The notes under the pieces were generated by a model. That model worked only from the letters and a program-made list of their open reading frames with translations. It was not told the DNA's origin and searched no databases. Position numbers and translations under genes: made by a program. 32,147 nt of DNA from Camillea tinctor (lineage: Eukaryota; Ascomycota; Sordariomycetes; Xylariales; Xylariaceae), in contig MU394181.1 of assembly GCA_022578605.1 (NCBI GenBank), positions 1 to 32,147 of the forward strand, read 5' to 3'. Every line of letters begins with the position of its first letter. Position 1 is the first letter of the stretch. This document shows, piece by piece, positions 1 to 12,012 of this stretch.

Positions 1-3000
1 TGCTAATTTTATAAGTAAAAAAAAACTTAAAGCTTAAACTGCTTAAATAATTTATTAAAAACTATATTACTATTATTAAAAAACTTTTAATAAAATAATT
101 ATTTTATTATAATTAAATATTAAATTTTTAATAATAAAAAAATTACGCTTATTATTATAAACTTTATTTTTAAAAATAAGTTTAAAATATATAATTTAAT
201 TATTATTATAATATTAAAATTTTATTAAAGTTATTTATATTTATATTTAAAATTTATTAAAAAATAAAGTAAATATAAACTATTAACTTTATATAATAAA
301 AAAAAGTATATATTAAATAATTTTAACTTATTTTAAGTTATAATATATTTAATAAATATAATATACGCGTTTTTAAATATTAAATTAATAAAACTTAAAT
401 TATTAAAATAAATTAAAAACAATGCTTATTAATATAATTAATATAAAATTATAAATAATAAATATAAATTATTAATTAATATAATTATTAAAAAAACGTA
501 AAGCTTTTAATAATAAGTAGGTATATAGGTTAAAAAAATATTAACAGTAAAATTATACGCTATAAAGCTTATTAAATTATTAAAAGTTTTAAGTAAATAA
601 AAAATAAATTATAATAAAATTTATAAATTATAAAGCTATTTTTACTATAATTATAGCTTTAAATTTTAAATTAAAATAAATAAACGTTAAAATTTTTTTT
701 TTTTACAATATTATTATAAAAAAATATACGTATAATAATTGCTTAAATTTAATAATAATATTAATAAAGTTTATAAGTTATATAAAGCATTATATAAGTT
801 TAAGTAAGCATTTAAAATTTAATATAAAATATTAATATTATTTATAAAAAAATAAAAATTTATTTCTTTAAACGCAAACGTTAATATATTTGCAAAAAAT
901 ATATATTTATATTACTATATATATAAATAATTTACTTATTATTAATTTTTAAAAAAAATAATATTAAATTTATTTTAAATAAAAAGTTTAAAATGTTAAA
1001 TTTAAAACTTTACTTGTTTTATTTAAAAATATTAATTAAAAAAATAAAAAAATAAAGCTATTTATTTTAATTAATAAGCTTATTTAAAAAAAGTATTTAA
1101 AAAGTTTAATATATAAAATATAGCTTTTAAAGCAATATTTATAAAAATTAACTTTATAAAACTTTTTTTATAAAATTACGTTTTTAATTTAAAAAATAAA
1201 AGTTAATATATAAAAGTTATAAAGTTATAAATATATGCTATATTAAGCATTAAACTTAATATAATATATATTGTTTTTTTTATAATAAATATTTAATTAA
1301 ACTTAATAAAATTTATATTAAAACAATTAAAAATTTTTTTAAATATTTTAAAAAAACTATTAATTTAAAATTAATATATTATAAAAAGTTATAAAATTTA
1401 ATAAATTATATTAATATAAATTAAGCTAAAAATTATAAAACTTAATATTTTATTTTAAATTATGTTTTTAATGTTAGTAATAATATTATTAATTAAAGCT
1501 TAAAACGATAAGTTATTATATTTTTATTATTATATAAAACTAAATATATTAGCGAAATATAAGCTATAAAAAAAGCTATTTAATTAAAAAAATTATTAAG
1601 TAAATTAAATATAAAAAAAAGTTTAAAAATAATTATTATTTATAATAATAATTAAAAAATAATAGCTTTAATTAAAAACTTTTAATTTTATGCTTATATA
1701 AAGTATATAGCAATTTAATATTATTTTATGTATAAAAAATAAGCTTTAAAAAAAGTAAACGTTAAATATGTTTTTATTTATAAATAAATAGCTAATAAAT
1801 TTATTAAAGCACTTTTTAAAAATAAATTTATTACATTTAAAAATGTTTTAAGCTTAAAATAAATAAAAGCTTATTATTTTAACGTTAATTTAAAGTTTTT
1901 AACACTTTATTTTTTTATAAAGTTACATTACGTAATTTATAAAAAAATATTTTATTAGCGTATTAATAAAAAAGTAAATTATTAATTATTACTTTGCAAT
2001 TATTTAATTATTTTTTAAAATAGTAAATATTTATAATGTATAATTATTTTAATATTTATAAAAATATTTTAAAGTTAACTTAAAAAAATTTTAACTATTA
2101 ATATACTTTATTTTAAAATAATATTAAATATTATATATTTTATTACTTTAAAAAAATTTTTAAGTAATTTTACTTTATTAAAAAAATAATTAATTAGTTA
2201 TTTTAATTAATATAATAACTTATAAAGCAATTTTTTTTACGTATATTTTTAAGTAATATTGTTTAATAATAACAAAAAAAAAAAAACTAAATAGTTTATA
2301 AAATAAATAACGCTATAACGCAAAATATTTTTAATACGTTTTATAATATAAAAAAATATAAAAAGTAAACTTAAATTAAACTATTTAATATATTTATAAA
2401 GCAATTAATAAAAAACTTTTTAAAAAATGCTATTTAATACTATTACATTATAGCAATAATTATAAATTTAAAAAAAAGTAAAGTTATAATATTTTAAAAC
2501 TATAATTTAAAGTTAATTTTTAGTAAAATTAAAGTAAAAAACGCTTTATTTAGCAAATAATAAACTTTTATTAAATATATATAATAAAAAACGAAAAAAT
2601 TAAAGGTTTAATATAACGTTAATGTTAAATTTAATAAGCAAAACAAATACTTTATATACTTTATAAAAAAAGTTAAAAATTAAGTTATTATAAAAAATAA
2701 AGCGTTTATTAAAAATAACGACTTTTGCGTAAAAAATTATATATAGCTTATTTAGCTATAAAAAGTTTTATAAAATATTCTTTTTTTTATATTTTTTTTA
2801 TAATAGTTTTTTAAGTTTTAATAAGTTTATAAAGTATTAAGAATTAAAGCACAAATTAACATATAGAAAAAAAAAAAAAAAACAAATAAACTCTTTAAAG
2901 GCATTTTATAGTACTTTATAAGCTATAAAGCTTTATTATGTATTTTATTGCTAGTAACGGTGTGGTTTAAGTAAGAGTGTTAAAATAGGTAGTTTATGCG

Positions 3001-3060
3001 TCCTATATTTATACTGTATATATAAAACATTTAATAGGCCTTTAAGGCCTACTATATCTT
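1..3060. repeat. RIP-degraded AT-rich block (transposon relic)
   Basis: The block is overwhelmingly A and T, with TpA everywhere and very little CpA or TpG. The few surviving C and G bases sit mostly in acg, gct, ctt, aag and agc contexts. No open frame of about 60 codons exists on either strand. This is the signature of repeat-induced point mutation acting on a multicopy element in ascomycetes. The original element is not identifiable by eye: I see no intact LTRs, inverted termini or polymerase motifs. Base composition recovers gradually between about 2850 and 3060. The block may be part of a larger AT isochore, since it reaches the left edge of the window. Confidence 0.85.
3035..3051. repeat. 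Perfect 6-bp inverted repeat at the RIP block edge
   Basis: TAGGCC and GGCCTA flank a 5-base TTTAA spacer exactly where the AT-rich block gives way to ordinary sequence. It could be a hairpin, a remnant of an element terminus, or chance. No partner copy was seen elsewhere in the window. Confidence 0.4.
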
Positions 3061-3119
3061 TTTTTTTTACATTTAATACACCTTATGGCAACCTACCTAA
3101 AATCAACACTAGAAAGCAA

Positions 3120-3821
3120 TTAGTTATTTCCCCCAGTTACAGCAGTAATCAGTTCCCTTGTTGAGTTAGCAAGTTCATGTTCATCTTTATAGAAGTCATC
3201 GAGGATGAGCTTCATGAACTTAGTGCCGTGAAGAGGCACTTCTGGTTGGCGGTATATAGCTTTTTTGTTAAACAGCAACTTCAATAGGAGCCAATAGCCC
3301 CCAGTGGTCCTCTCGACCTGCTTGATATGACATCTAGATTTGAGCAAAGCATCATAGCGCGATTCCAGAAAATCCATAAGCTTCTCCTTAGAGGTACCAA
3401 CTCCACTCGATTCCTGAAAAGCTCCATAGAGGTCTGGTACAAACCACTGACTGGCATGATTAACTACAGTAGCGAATAGATATTTCTCATCATTCTTGTC
3501 GAGACGCCGTGCTACGCCTCGAAGCCAGTTGTCAACGCCTTTGAGCCAGCAATCCCAGCTTTTGCAGGATTTGACGCATACGTCGAGCATATAGACGTGG
3601 AAGAGCAAGGCTAGGTCTACAGGGGACACGAACTCATCAGAGAATGCTAGGAAGCTGAGGATTATCTGCGTTTTAGGAGGAATGTCAGCGTTCTTTTCCC
3701 TTAGAAGGTCCGGGACACAGTATCTCCCGGAGCGGGGGTGGAGGAAGGAAATCCAACTGCTGCTACGGTCAATGGTGCTTGGCGTCATGTCTTCTTCTAA
3801 ACCGATATAAGAAGATGCCAT
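3120..3821 (-). CDS. Orphan hypothetical protein, 233 aa
   Basis: A single uninterrupted frame of 233 codons plus TAA, with normal codon composition although it lies only about 60 bases from a RIP-degraded block. The ATG at 3821 has a good fungal context (A at -3, G at +4). The protein is soluble: no signal peptide and no membrane segment. It is rich in Trp, Leu, Lys and Asp, and its C-terminal half looks helical and charged. Residues 40-80 hold a hydrophobic stretch (LALLFHVYML) followed by several Cys and Trp residues. I do not recognise the family. Its position suggests a lineage-specific or accessory gene. The intact frame argues that it is real, but expression and splicing are unverified. 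Confidence 0.6.
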   Translation of the reverse strand: MASSYIGLEEDMTPSTIDRSSSWISFLHPRSGRYCVPDLLREKNADIPPKTQIILSFLAFSDEFVSPVDLALLFHVYMLDVCVKSCKSWDCWLKGVDNWLRGVARRLDKNDEKYLFATVVNHASQWFVPDLYGAFQESSGVGTSKEKLMDFLESRYDALLKSRCHIKQVERTTGGYWLLLKLLFNKKAIYRQPEVPLHGTKFMKLILDDFYKDEHELANSTRELITAVTGGNN

Positions 3822-6800
3822 GTTTGCTTCCTATGTTAGTTGAATCGTAGAGTTTTAGGGCAAATTTGAATTTTGTACTTAGCTGATTTGATGGGTATGG
3901 TTGATCACGGCTTGGTATGATTGTTTAGTGGTGAATGAAGGGCGTCGGTGGATAGTTGAGTGAATATATATTCTGACCACGATTTCCGTTTGACTTAACC
4001 GTTCAGAAACATAACATTGTCATTTAAATGATATATAACTCAACTTGATTGTTTAGTGAGCACTTAGAACATGTTTAACTATGACATAGTACCTACCTAC
4101 TCATACAATCACCATAGATGCCTGATGTCGTTACTACAACCGTAAAAGGTGTATGTAGATTTTATGTTCTTTGACATGTTTTGACGAACTATGATGATGT
4201 CCAGTAGAAGCCCTAGAAACAAGGATATCAAGCAACAAAGCACCTGAAAACATTTGGTTTAGAAGCACTTTGTTTTATAAATAAACAAGGTAATGGTTAC
4301 AATACTGGAGGTATCTACTGAAATGGTGCAAATAACCATACGATGGGCAGCAACTTCATTATGACTATAGTCTTCCGCTTGTGTGTAAACTACCATTTGT
4401 AGTAGCTTACAAGGGAATGGGTTGAGTAATGGATATATATTATGATAGTATGTTGCATGTTTAACACACCCGCAGTACTGATTGCAGATAGATGATAGAG
4501 AAGAACCAATATATTCAGAAAATCTTTTACATCTTAAATCATCTAGTACGTCCATTAAGTACCTGAGCCCTCCTCTAATCTGTCACGGGGAAACTCGTAG
4601 AGACAGATGAAAAAAGTTCTTGACTATTAATGAGGTCCTGGGTAAATGATTCCCTAGTATATAAAGCGATACATATCTCAGCTATTAAATTCAGTGATAT
4701 TAAAGTGTAGGTAAAAGAGTAGAAGCCACAGAAGTATCTTTAATGTTGTTCATATACAAGTATGTAAAGCTACTCATCAAATCAGTTTAACGACCGGATA
4801 TATCATCCCCTAGTTCATAGGCAACCAACCACTTTCTCAAGCAAGGGGAGGGGGGGCATTAGTACGAGTATGTTGTAAAAACCAGACCCAAACCAACTGA
4901 CTACATTAACTGTCATATAAATGCTCCAAGGAAGTTATTATTATACCCCTAGAATGAGAGGTTTACCTAACACTTGTAGTTATGCATGGTCTACTCTTCT
5001 AATACCTTAAAATTGAGTTATCCCTATCTTCTCATCTCATATTTTCGTCTCGTAACAGCTGGAGCCGAATAAGGGTTATTTCTGAAAGTGAATCTTGAGA
5101 ACTCCTATGACTCTACTATATATTGTCGTAATAAAACGACATGCAAAACTCGTCGTGGAGGTCATAATTGTAGAACTATCTTTTGAGGCCGCGGACCTCC
5201 CACCCCAAAGTAGTTCCTATATCTCTTACATGTAACATGCGGTAGACTTTTTCGGTCATGTTAGAGAAACTCAAGTTTTGAGGATCTGCTAGATGTGCAA
5301 TAGGCGTGCACGACGGTGTTGCGATATGTTATCGACTAGAAAGTATTGCTAGTTTCTTGTTGATGTTCCCAAAACCACGGCCCAGCACATCACTAGCAAG
5401 CTAGTCTAGTCTCTTATATGAAATAGATTGTTTATTCTTAAGAGGTGTGGAATGCCACCTGTTGGTGCTACGCATGGACAAATGCCTAATGCAACTTAAA
5501 CAATAGTACATGAGATGATAAATGACCAGATGACTTGGTTGTGGTAAGGCGCGTATTTTCTTCACGTGAAGTATGTTTCACCGAAGAAAAGCAGTTAGAT
5601 AGCAAAGCGAAATTAAGCCTTGCGTCTCTATTCATGCACTGGAGATATTTGCGGTTTTCTCTGATTGCCATCCGCTCAGATTCTCCGATCATACGTACTG
5701 GTATCCCCATACAAATACGCGTTCATGAATGAGTGGTCATCCTAAAACCCATGGTTTTTTTTTTGAAGGTATGGTTTCAAATCCATGGTATTCATATTTG
5801 CTGTATGATTGAAATTCGAAAGCGAGTCGGCCTGTCGCGGGTCGTCACACACCTCGTCTTACCCAGAAGCCCCTGATTGCGCCACATTGGTAGAGTTGGC
5901 CATTATTGGACTAACCACAGGCATCTCATTATGTGCTTAGTCCCTCAATTTTTTTTTGGGTTGCGACGTTCCTTGCATCTCCATCTTTCAGTCCACCTTT
6001 TTCTTGTGTTATAGACTCCTACACTGCACATCATCAACATTTGAACACACAGGTGACGGGATATGCTGGCTTTATAATCAGTTAACTGGAACTGATTTTC
6101 TTCTGCAACGTCGTGATGCCGCCGCGGCGTGCGGGACAAGCCCGTTGTGGATCGTAGGCATGTAGCATCTATCGGTAGAGAGGCCGGTAGCCACGAAGCT
6201 TGTCAGGGGCACCCAAATACAATATCGGAAATATGTGTTTTTTAGTCTTGCTGGGGCCGCGTCAACGCAACGTAACCCATGCTCCATCGGTCCGACCTTG
6301 AATAGAGCATACCCACAAAATTTTGCCTCACTGTCGAAGCCAGACCAACTAGACCCTCTTCTTGGGTCAGAAAGCTTGTTTCTCCTTGGCTGTCAACGAC
6401 CAACGCACATTCCCGCGAGCGCTAGTCGTCGAAAAAGTCTTCGTCATATCGTACGGGATGAGTCGGACTATCGTCAGGTCTCCCTACACCTATTTTACCT
6501 CCCTACCTACCTAGCTACCTTACAATACATACCATTCTCATTTCGGCGTGGCTGTGTGCGCTTCGAAATTGAGGGGGAGATGAACAGTCAGACTGCCGCT
6601 TATTGATGATGCCACAGGCTCTCACTAACTTGAAAATACCACATTGCACAGAAGAAGAAACATAGTTCCCGTTAGCTACAGGATGGCTCATCATACGGGA
6701 CTCGCTCATCACATTACGCTTCGTGCCGTGAACATATATTATATAGGTAGGCGTAGCGAAAGGGGAAGAGAGTGTGCGAGAAAACACGAGGGATTGGTCA

Positions 6801-7151
6801 ACCAGTCCTATCACTTGACGCGATAGCAATTTGTTAACTCCTTACACTGCACTACTGCGCATACCATTGGAGGCCCACCCAAGTCCATATTTAGATGAGT
6901 TTCAGATCCACGCCTGTGGATTACCAGGATGGCCTCGACATCCAGCCCGAGATACGAAATCGAGGGACCCGCTCGGTCCACAGCTAGATCGAGAAGTTCG
7001 AGGTGAACCACCCGATGGTGTACTCTTCCTGCAGTCCCTCTTCACTAGGTTAAAGATTTTTCATCCGCCAGGTTTTCTAAACATAACACATTCAAGACTT
7101 ACCTGCGCTGGACCGAACCGCGAAGCACCTTGAATTGACTACTTCGTCACC
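3822..7151. other. Gene-poor spacer, 3.3 kb
   Basis: Only short overlapping frames occur on both strands (for example about 98 codons at 4259-4555 and 123 codons at 6235-6606), none with recognisable motifs. A 12-bp palindrome, CTTCACGTGAAG, lies at 5560-5571. Short CTAC/TACC-rich runs near 6480-6530 are typical of intergenic DNA in such fungi. The right end must hold the promoter and 5' UTR of the GH76 gene. Nothing else was identified. Confidence 0.5.
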
Positions 7152-8716
7152 ATGCATAGTCACTTGATAACAGCGGCAGGGCTTCTGAGCAGCCTCGTGT
7201 ACCCGGCTCACGCTATTGATGTCGACTTTTCAGATGACAGTGAGCAACCAATTGGTTCCGATTTCTGGCTTCGGAGAACGATACTGACTTGCCCCTAGCG
7301 TCTATCAAGTCGGCAGCAAGTACTGTCGCGTACGGTCTGGTAAAGTATTACACAGGTGAGTGTGACCACATTTGGTCTGAAGTTAGTTGCGAATTCTAAC
7401 CAATGTCCTAGGTAACAATACCGGCGATGTCCCCGGAAACTTGCCTGATCCGTATTATTGTACGTTGTCTATTTCTGCTATGTAACTCAGCACCTAGACT
7501 AATACAGGGCGCAGGGTGGGAGGCCGGTGCTATGTTTGGGTTGTTGGTAGATTATTGGGTATTTACGGGCGACGAGTCGTACAATGATATCACCTTCCAG
7601 GCCCTCGAGCACCAAACCGGCGATGATGCGGATTTCATGCCTAGCAACCAGACGAAGAGTGAAGGCAATGATGACCAGGGTTTCTGGGCTTTAGCTGCGA
7701 TGACAGCGGCGGAGAACAATTTTCAGAATCCAGACTCGGACAAGCCTGGCTGGCTAGCCTTGGTTCAGGCTGTGTATAACGAATACGTTGAGCGATGGAA
7801 TGGCGCCACGGATACATGCGGAGGAGGTCTACGTTGGCAGATCTTCACCTTCAACAACGGATACAACTACAAGAATTCGGTTTCGAACGGGTGTTTTTTC
7901 AATGTTGCATCACGCCTCGCCAGATATACTGGGAACGATACTTATGCGGACTGGGCGGTTAAGATATTCGAGTGGGAACAATCGGTGAAATTTATCAACG
8001 ACGACTATAATGTATTAGACGGTGCCGGCGTCTCCGGGACGGACAATTGCACCAAGATCAATGCGGCTCAGTTTACCTATAACGCGGGCTTATTTATGCA
8101 CGGCGCTGCTCACATGTACAACCATACCGGCTCCGATGTCTGGAAGGAGCGTTTACAGGGCCTCGTCACGTCGGCCACGACCGCATTCGTCGAGAACGAC
8201 ATCGTGTGGGAACCAGCTTGCGAGAAGACCGATGCGGGGTGCAACACCGACCAGCAGTCCTTCAAGGGACACTTGATGAAGTGGATGGCGCTCACGACGC
8301 AGATCGCACCCTTCACCGCCGACACGATCCTGCCGCTTCTCAAGACGACAGCCACTGCGGCGGCGAAGCAGTGCTCCGGTACGGACGCAACTAACTACAA
8401 GGGGGCTACGGGCACGGCGTGCGGCTTTAGCTGGCTGCAGGAGGCCACCTGGGACGGCCACTCGGGCGTCGGCGAGCAGATGAACGCCCTCGCTGCCATC
8501 ATGGCGCCCCTCGCCACCGCCGCAGCCGTCCCGTACACTTCCGATAATGGCGGCACCTCCGTCGGCAACCCCGACGCAGGCAGCGACGACGGTGACAAGA
8601 TCGAAACCCTGCGGGATATCACGACGGCGGATCGCGCCGGCGCCGGTATCCTGACCACGATGGTGCTGGGCTGCCTGGCCGGTGGCATGTACTTCGTCAT
8701 GGCCGACGGTAGCTAA
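7152..8716 (+). CDS. DCW1: GH76 mannan endo-1,6-alpha-mannosidase, DCW1/DFG5 type
   Basis: The spliced gene encodes 464 residues. Exons are 7152-7239, 7299-7355, 7412-7459 and 7515-8716; introns are 59, 56 and 55 bases. Family knowledge: DCW1/DFG5 proteins are GPI-anchored surface GH76 enzymes thought to process the alpha-1,6-mannan part of GPI glycans and cross-link mannoproteins to wall glucan. Seen here: an N-terminal signal peptide ending near residue 21 (AHA), the family block PYYWWEAGAMFG at 63-74, and the catalytic Asp pair D117/D118 in GNDDQGFW. Several N-glycosylation sequons follow. The C-terminal hydrophobic stretch (about 434-459) fits a GPI-attachment signal. The third acceptor must be the GCAG at 7511-7514: using the CAG seven bases upstream breaks the frame, whereas this choice restores the WW pair. 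The gene is convergent with the next one. Family assignment is very sure; the exact paralogue is not. Confidence 0.95.
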
Positions 8717-9433
8717 AAACAAAGCGGCCTTGCTTTTTTTTTTTAGCATCCTCTTCGATTCTTGTGTAAACACGGTTTATTCATCTAAAGATTATTTTCG
8801 ACGGGAAGGACTATTGACTTTTTTTTTATATGGGAACGCACAGCTATCTGGTGTTCGGGCGTTCTGGGCCTTTTGGTTTCTTTGTTAAGGGATGATAAAC
8901 AGTGGGAGAAATGAGCGTACTAGATAGATGTGCATATGTGTGGGATGGTTATGGGTCTGAAGATGGTAGTGAAAGTCGTTCAGGGGCTAAGCTGCAGGAT
9001 ACTTTTTTACCTATTTGCATGCAGAAACTGCTTCCTTGAAAATATCGTTTGCGGAGGAAGAACCCAAGTATCTGGTCCCATTTTTATAGAGAGATACCAT
9101 GTGGTAGAAAGGGGTAGGGAAAGGGGGAGAGGGGAGGTGAGGAAAGTTAGAAAAGAAGTTGTTTGCAAAGATACCTACTAGAGAGACACGGCTTAGTTTA
9201 ATCATTATGCCCCGATCTCCATTTAACTGACTTGATGATCAACTGCGAGGTATTCATGTTTACAATACTTTATTATCAAAATGAGGTTGTCTTCTAGTAA
9301 TAACATTTGTGTTTCTGTGCCGCCAATGGCTGACTACCTGCCTAATAGAACTAGTATAAGCAATGTGGTTAGAACAATTTTTATTATCATCTAGGCCTTT
9401 AGAGATATCAAATTTAATGCGAGTTAGTCAGTC
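8717..9433. other. Convergent intergenic region
   Basis: This is the 3' flank of both the GH76 gene (+) and the four-TM gene (-). It contains T-rich runs just after the GH76 stop and a purine-rich G/A tract at about 9110-9160. The short frames have no recognisable content. It presumably holds both 3' UTRs and polyadenylation sites. Confidence 0.5.
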
Positions 9434-10810
9434 TTATAGATTCGCCATAGATTTGATTTTGGCAGCCATGTATATCCCCTCTAGTATACTTTGACTCCAC
9501 TTCTCCCTACCATATTCAGTAACCCAATCACCAGAGAGTAACCTCAACAAATACTGCAAGCATGTGTCGGACACTATTGTCTCGGTGTTCTCGCCTGCCA
9601 CTTTTTCCATTACTTTAACTGTAGCCTCCTCCCAACGTGTCCGATCCTGACATGTCTTCAAGATCGGATCAATCCAGGCAAAGGATTCCATTTCTATTCT
9701 GGTATTATCATAGTGGGCATTTGTATCATCCCAGACAAAAGTGTCTGGATTCAGAGCCACTATTGTGTTGAGTAGGCTGTATCGGGAGCTGAGTTGTGTC
9801 TTGAATACCTTCATGCTGATTCCTCGGTTTTCCATCCAGTGTCGTGTTGAAAGCGAAGGGCTCAGTAGGTACGACTGCGACACTATACATATGGCAATCC
9901 AAATAGTGATAAAATAAGCATTCCAATCTTTAGTAGATGCAGCAGCAAGAGCAAGCGCCCATTGCCCAACGATGAAAACCCCAAGAGCAGCTCGTAGGAT
10001 AAAATAAGCTGCTGGGGACCTTGGAGCGGCCCTTGGTTTAAGCGGGAGGTTCAGGAGTGAGTTTATCGTCTGACTTTCTCCGTAAAAAGCTATCCAATTG
10101 GTCTCGTTCATATGCCTAGTGGTAATGACTAAACGGCGGAGGTAATTCGGATTATCAACGAGAAGGTGTCTTGGCCTTGAACCATGTATTAACCAGATCA
10201 GAGAACCAGTGGCGATGACAACTAGAAAGAAGGTGAGTGCCAAATAACACTCCAATATAATGGTAGCAATGATCGCAGCGATCCACAGAAGCCATCCAAG
10301 TGCCGAGACGGCCCAATACCGCCAGCCTTTATTCTGCTGGAAGTCCCGAAGACCTTGATTCATATCTACCGTTGCCCAGTTCCTAGTAACATGCACAACC
10401 ATCAAATTTTGCGTCCTCCTTCCCCCTCCGCTTATCATCACAGATGATTCGTTCGAGATGGTCTCAACGGGTTGTGACGATAGGCCGAGCATAACGGTCT
10501 TGGGGCTAGCGAGATCGTACCAGTCACCATATCTTCCGTCGAGGCAGTGCCATATGTCGGTCTGATAGCGGTCTAGATAGCAGTGGTCTTCGAGATACTT
10601 CGAGGACAGTAGAATTCTGCTGTTAGCAGGCGTAATGGACCAGCTCCATGTAGGTATTGAGCCGCTGAGCTCGAAAACGTGAAAATTCAAAGAAATATCA
10701 ACAAAGTCGATAAACACAGAAAGAGGGAGTATGCTGGCGAGCTCCCTAGCCCAAGGTATTCGAGCTAAGAGAGCTTCTGCAACCTTGCTCGTTTCTGCCG
10801 GGGTGAGCAT
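9434..10810 (-). CDS. Four-TM fungal membrane protein of unknown function
   Basis: An intronless frame encodes 458 residues from the ATG at 10810. The frame is open to 10981 (515 residues), but that upstream ATG has T at -3 and the extra 57 residues look non-coding; the inner ATG has A at -3. Residues 1-160 are a soluble domain with Trp-rich motifs (WSWSITP near 56, DGRYGDWYDL at 91-100). Four hydrophobic segments follow at about 163-186, 188-209, 268-291 and 299-317, then a charged C-terminal domain of about 140 residues. I recognise the layout as a family widespread in Sordariomycetes, usually left as hypothetical; no function is established. It is not a transporter family I know. A spliced 5' exon cannot be excluded. 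Confidence 0.8.
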   Translation of the reverse strand: MLTPAETSKVAEALLARIPWARELASILPLSVFIDFVDISLNFHVFELSGSIPTWSWSITPANSRILLSSKYLEDHCYLDRYQTDIWHCLDGRYGDWYDLASPKTVMLGLSSQPVETISNESSVMISGGGRRTQNLMVVHVTRNWATVDMNQGLRDFQQNKGWRYWAVSALGWLLWIAAIIATIILECYLALTFFLVVIATGSLIWLIHGSRPRHLLVDNPNYLRRLVITTRHMNETNWIAFYGESQTINSLLNLPLKPRAAPRSPAAYFILRAALGVFIVGQWALALAAASTKDWNAYFITIWIAICIVSQSYLLSPSLSTRHWMENRGISMKVFKTQLSSRYSLLNTIVALNPDTFVWDDTNAHYDNTRIEMESFAWIDPILKTCQDRTRWEEATVKVMEKVAGENTETIVSDTCLQYLLRLLSGDWVTEYGREKWSQSILEGIYMAAKIKSMANL

Positions 10811-11996
10811 AATATTTTGGCAACACGATAACCCCTTTTGTTGATGTTGGTATTTCTCATTCCTTCCGAACGAATAGCAATCTTTATACTCGACATGTAT
10901 CGAAGAATATCGGAGATCGGAGAAGTTCCTTGAGGAAGAAATAACGGTGAGGCTTTGGCTATGCAGCCGTTCAAGGCACATCGATAGCGTGGCTTGCCGG
11001 ATTTGTCGTGATACATATTGATAGTTGCTGACAGGGGGGTTGGATCTACCAATACCCTAAGCAGAAATGGTTACTCATGCATATACAGGGCGACCAATGC
11101 TTGGAGATCGGGCAAAAGTACCCGTCGCTGAGCACGGCTATCCGTTAGTCAACGTGCTAGCTTCCCCTTTGCCCTCCAACCTGAGGTAAATTGTGTGCAC
11201 CGGCGGCTGTGTCATAATCAATGCTTGGCAGTATCTCTCTTCTCTCCATATTTCCTTTCCGGGAAGAATCCGATGCCATCAATATTCCCTAGACCATCTC
11301 CAATATCACAGGTGAGATCTACAAGATTTAGGCCAATGCTCAATGGGTGTGTGCCTAGCGAGTGCAACTTTGTTTCATCATCGCTGAATCTTTCGGTCCG
11401 GGCCGTAGGCTGTGGAGTATTGTTCAAACAAGCAGCTAAATAGTGCCGAATTGTATGCCCCGGTCTCTGACTGTGATTCTTCCAGACCTGGAACTGGGCG
11501 TCCCGTGCACGTCGCAACTGTCATCAAACATTCTAACATGAAAAAAATGCCTTCATAAGGAGTATAATATTAGGTGTGTTAGGAGGGGGGGGGGGTTGCT
11601 AGACGGACTAAGCAAGTGCCTAGGTAGGTAATCAACACGTTATTGTGCGAGGCACCTATATTCCAGCTACGAATGTCGCTGTTACCTACAAACAGGAACA
11701 TTCCTTGTTCCTTCCCAACCCACGACAGGGGGTTAGAGGCGTCGGCTTCACGATGTGAGTGGGACAATCCGATCAAATAGATCGTCTAGGCTATGTACGT
11801 CAGATGTTCATAGAATCTAGCACAGGCTCGGCGATTTATTCCTAAGGTCGCTTCACAATGTTACATGTAGGTAGATAGTATTTACCTGTACGGAAAAATA
11901 TGGAACTAGAAATGTTGGGATCTATAATATATGTTGTTTCATATAACTATCGCCCATTAAAGTTAGATACGATCCTCGAATTTGATAATTTCTCAA

Positions 11997-12012
11997 ACCT
12001 TCACGTGAAGGT
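11997..12012. repeat. 16-bp perfect palindrome with CACGTG core
   Basis: ACCTTCACGTGAAGGT equals its own reverse complement and is centred on an E-box-like CACGTG. A shorter version, CTTCACGTGAAG, occurs at 5560-5571. bHLH and bZIP regulators bind CACGTG cores, but no gene start is close, so regulatory use is unproven. Confidence 0.5.

Noticed and set aside
1..3060. Mitochondrial DNA insertion as an explanation for the AT-rich block
   Set aside because: Fungal mitochondrial DNA would show open frames or tRNA/rRNA motifs. Here there are none, and the dinucleotide bias fits RIP better.
8153..8773. 206-codon minus-strand frame opposite the GH76 gene
   Set aside because: It is antisense to the GC-rich last exon of a securely identified gene, and its composition (Gly/Ala/Arg-rich) is that of a shadow frame.
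10811..10981. 57-residue N-terminal extension of the four-TM protein
   Set aside because: The upstream ATG has T at -3, and the added residues do not resemble the rest of the protein. The inner Met begins where the recognisable domain starts.
11218..11517. 99-codon minus-strand frame
   Set aside because: The composition is moderately coding-like, but there is no domain, no clear splice partner and an opposing plus-strand frame of similar length, so not enough to call a gene.
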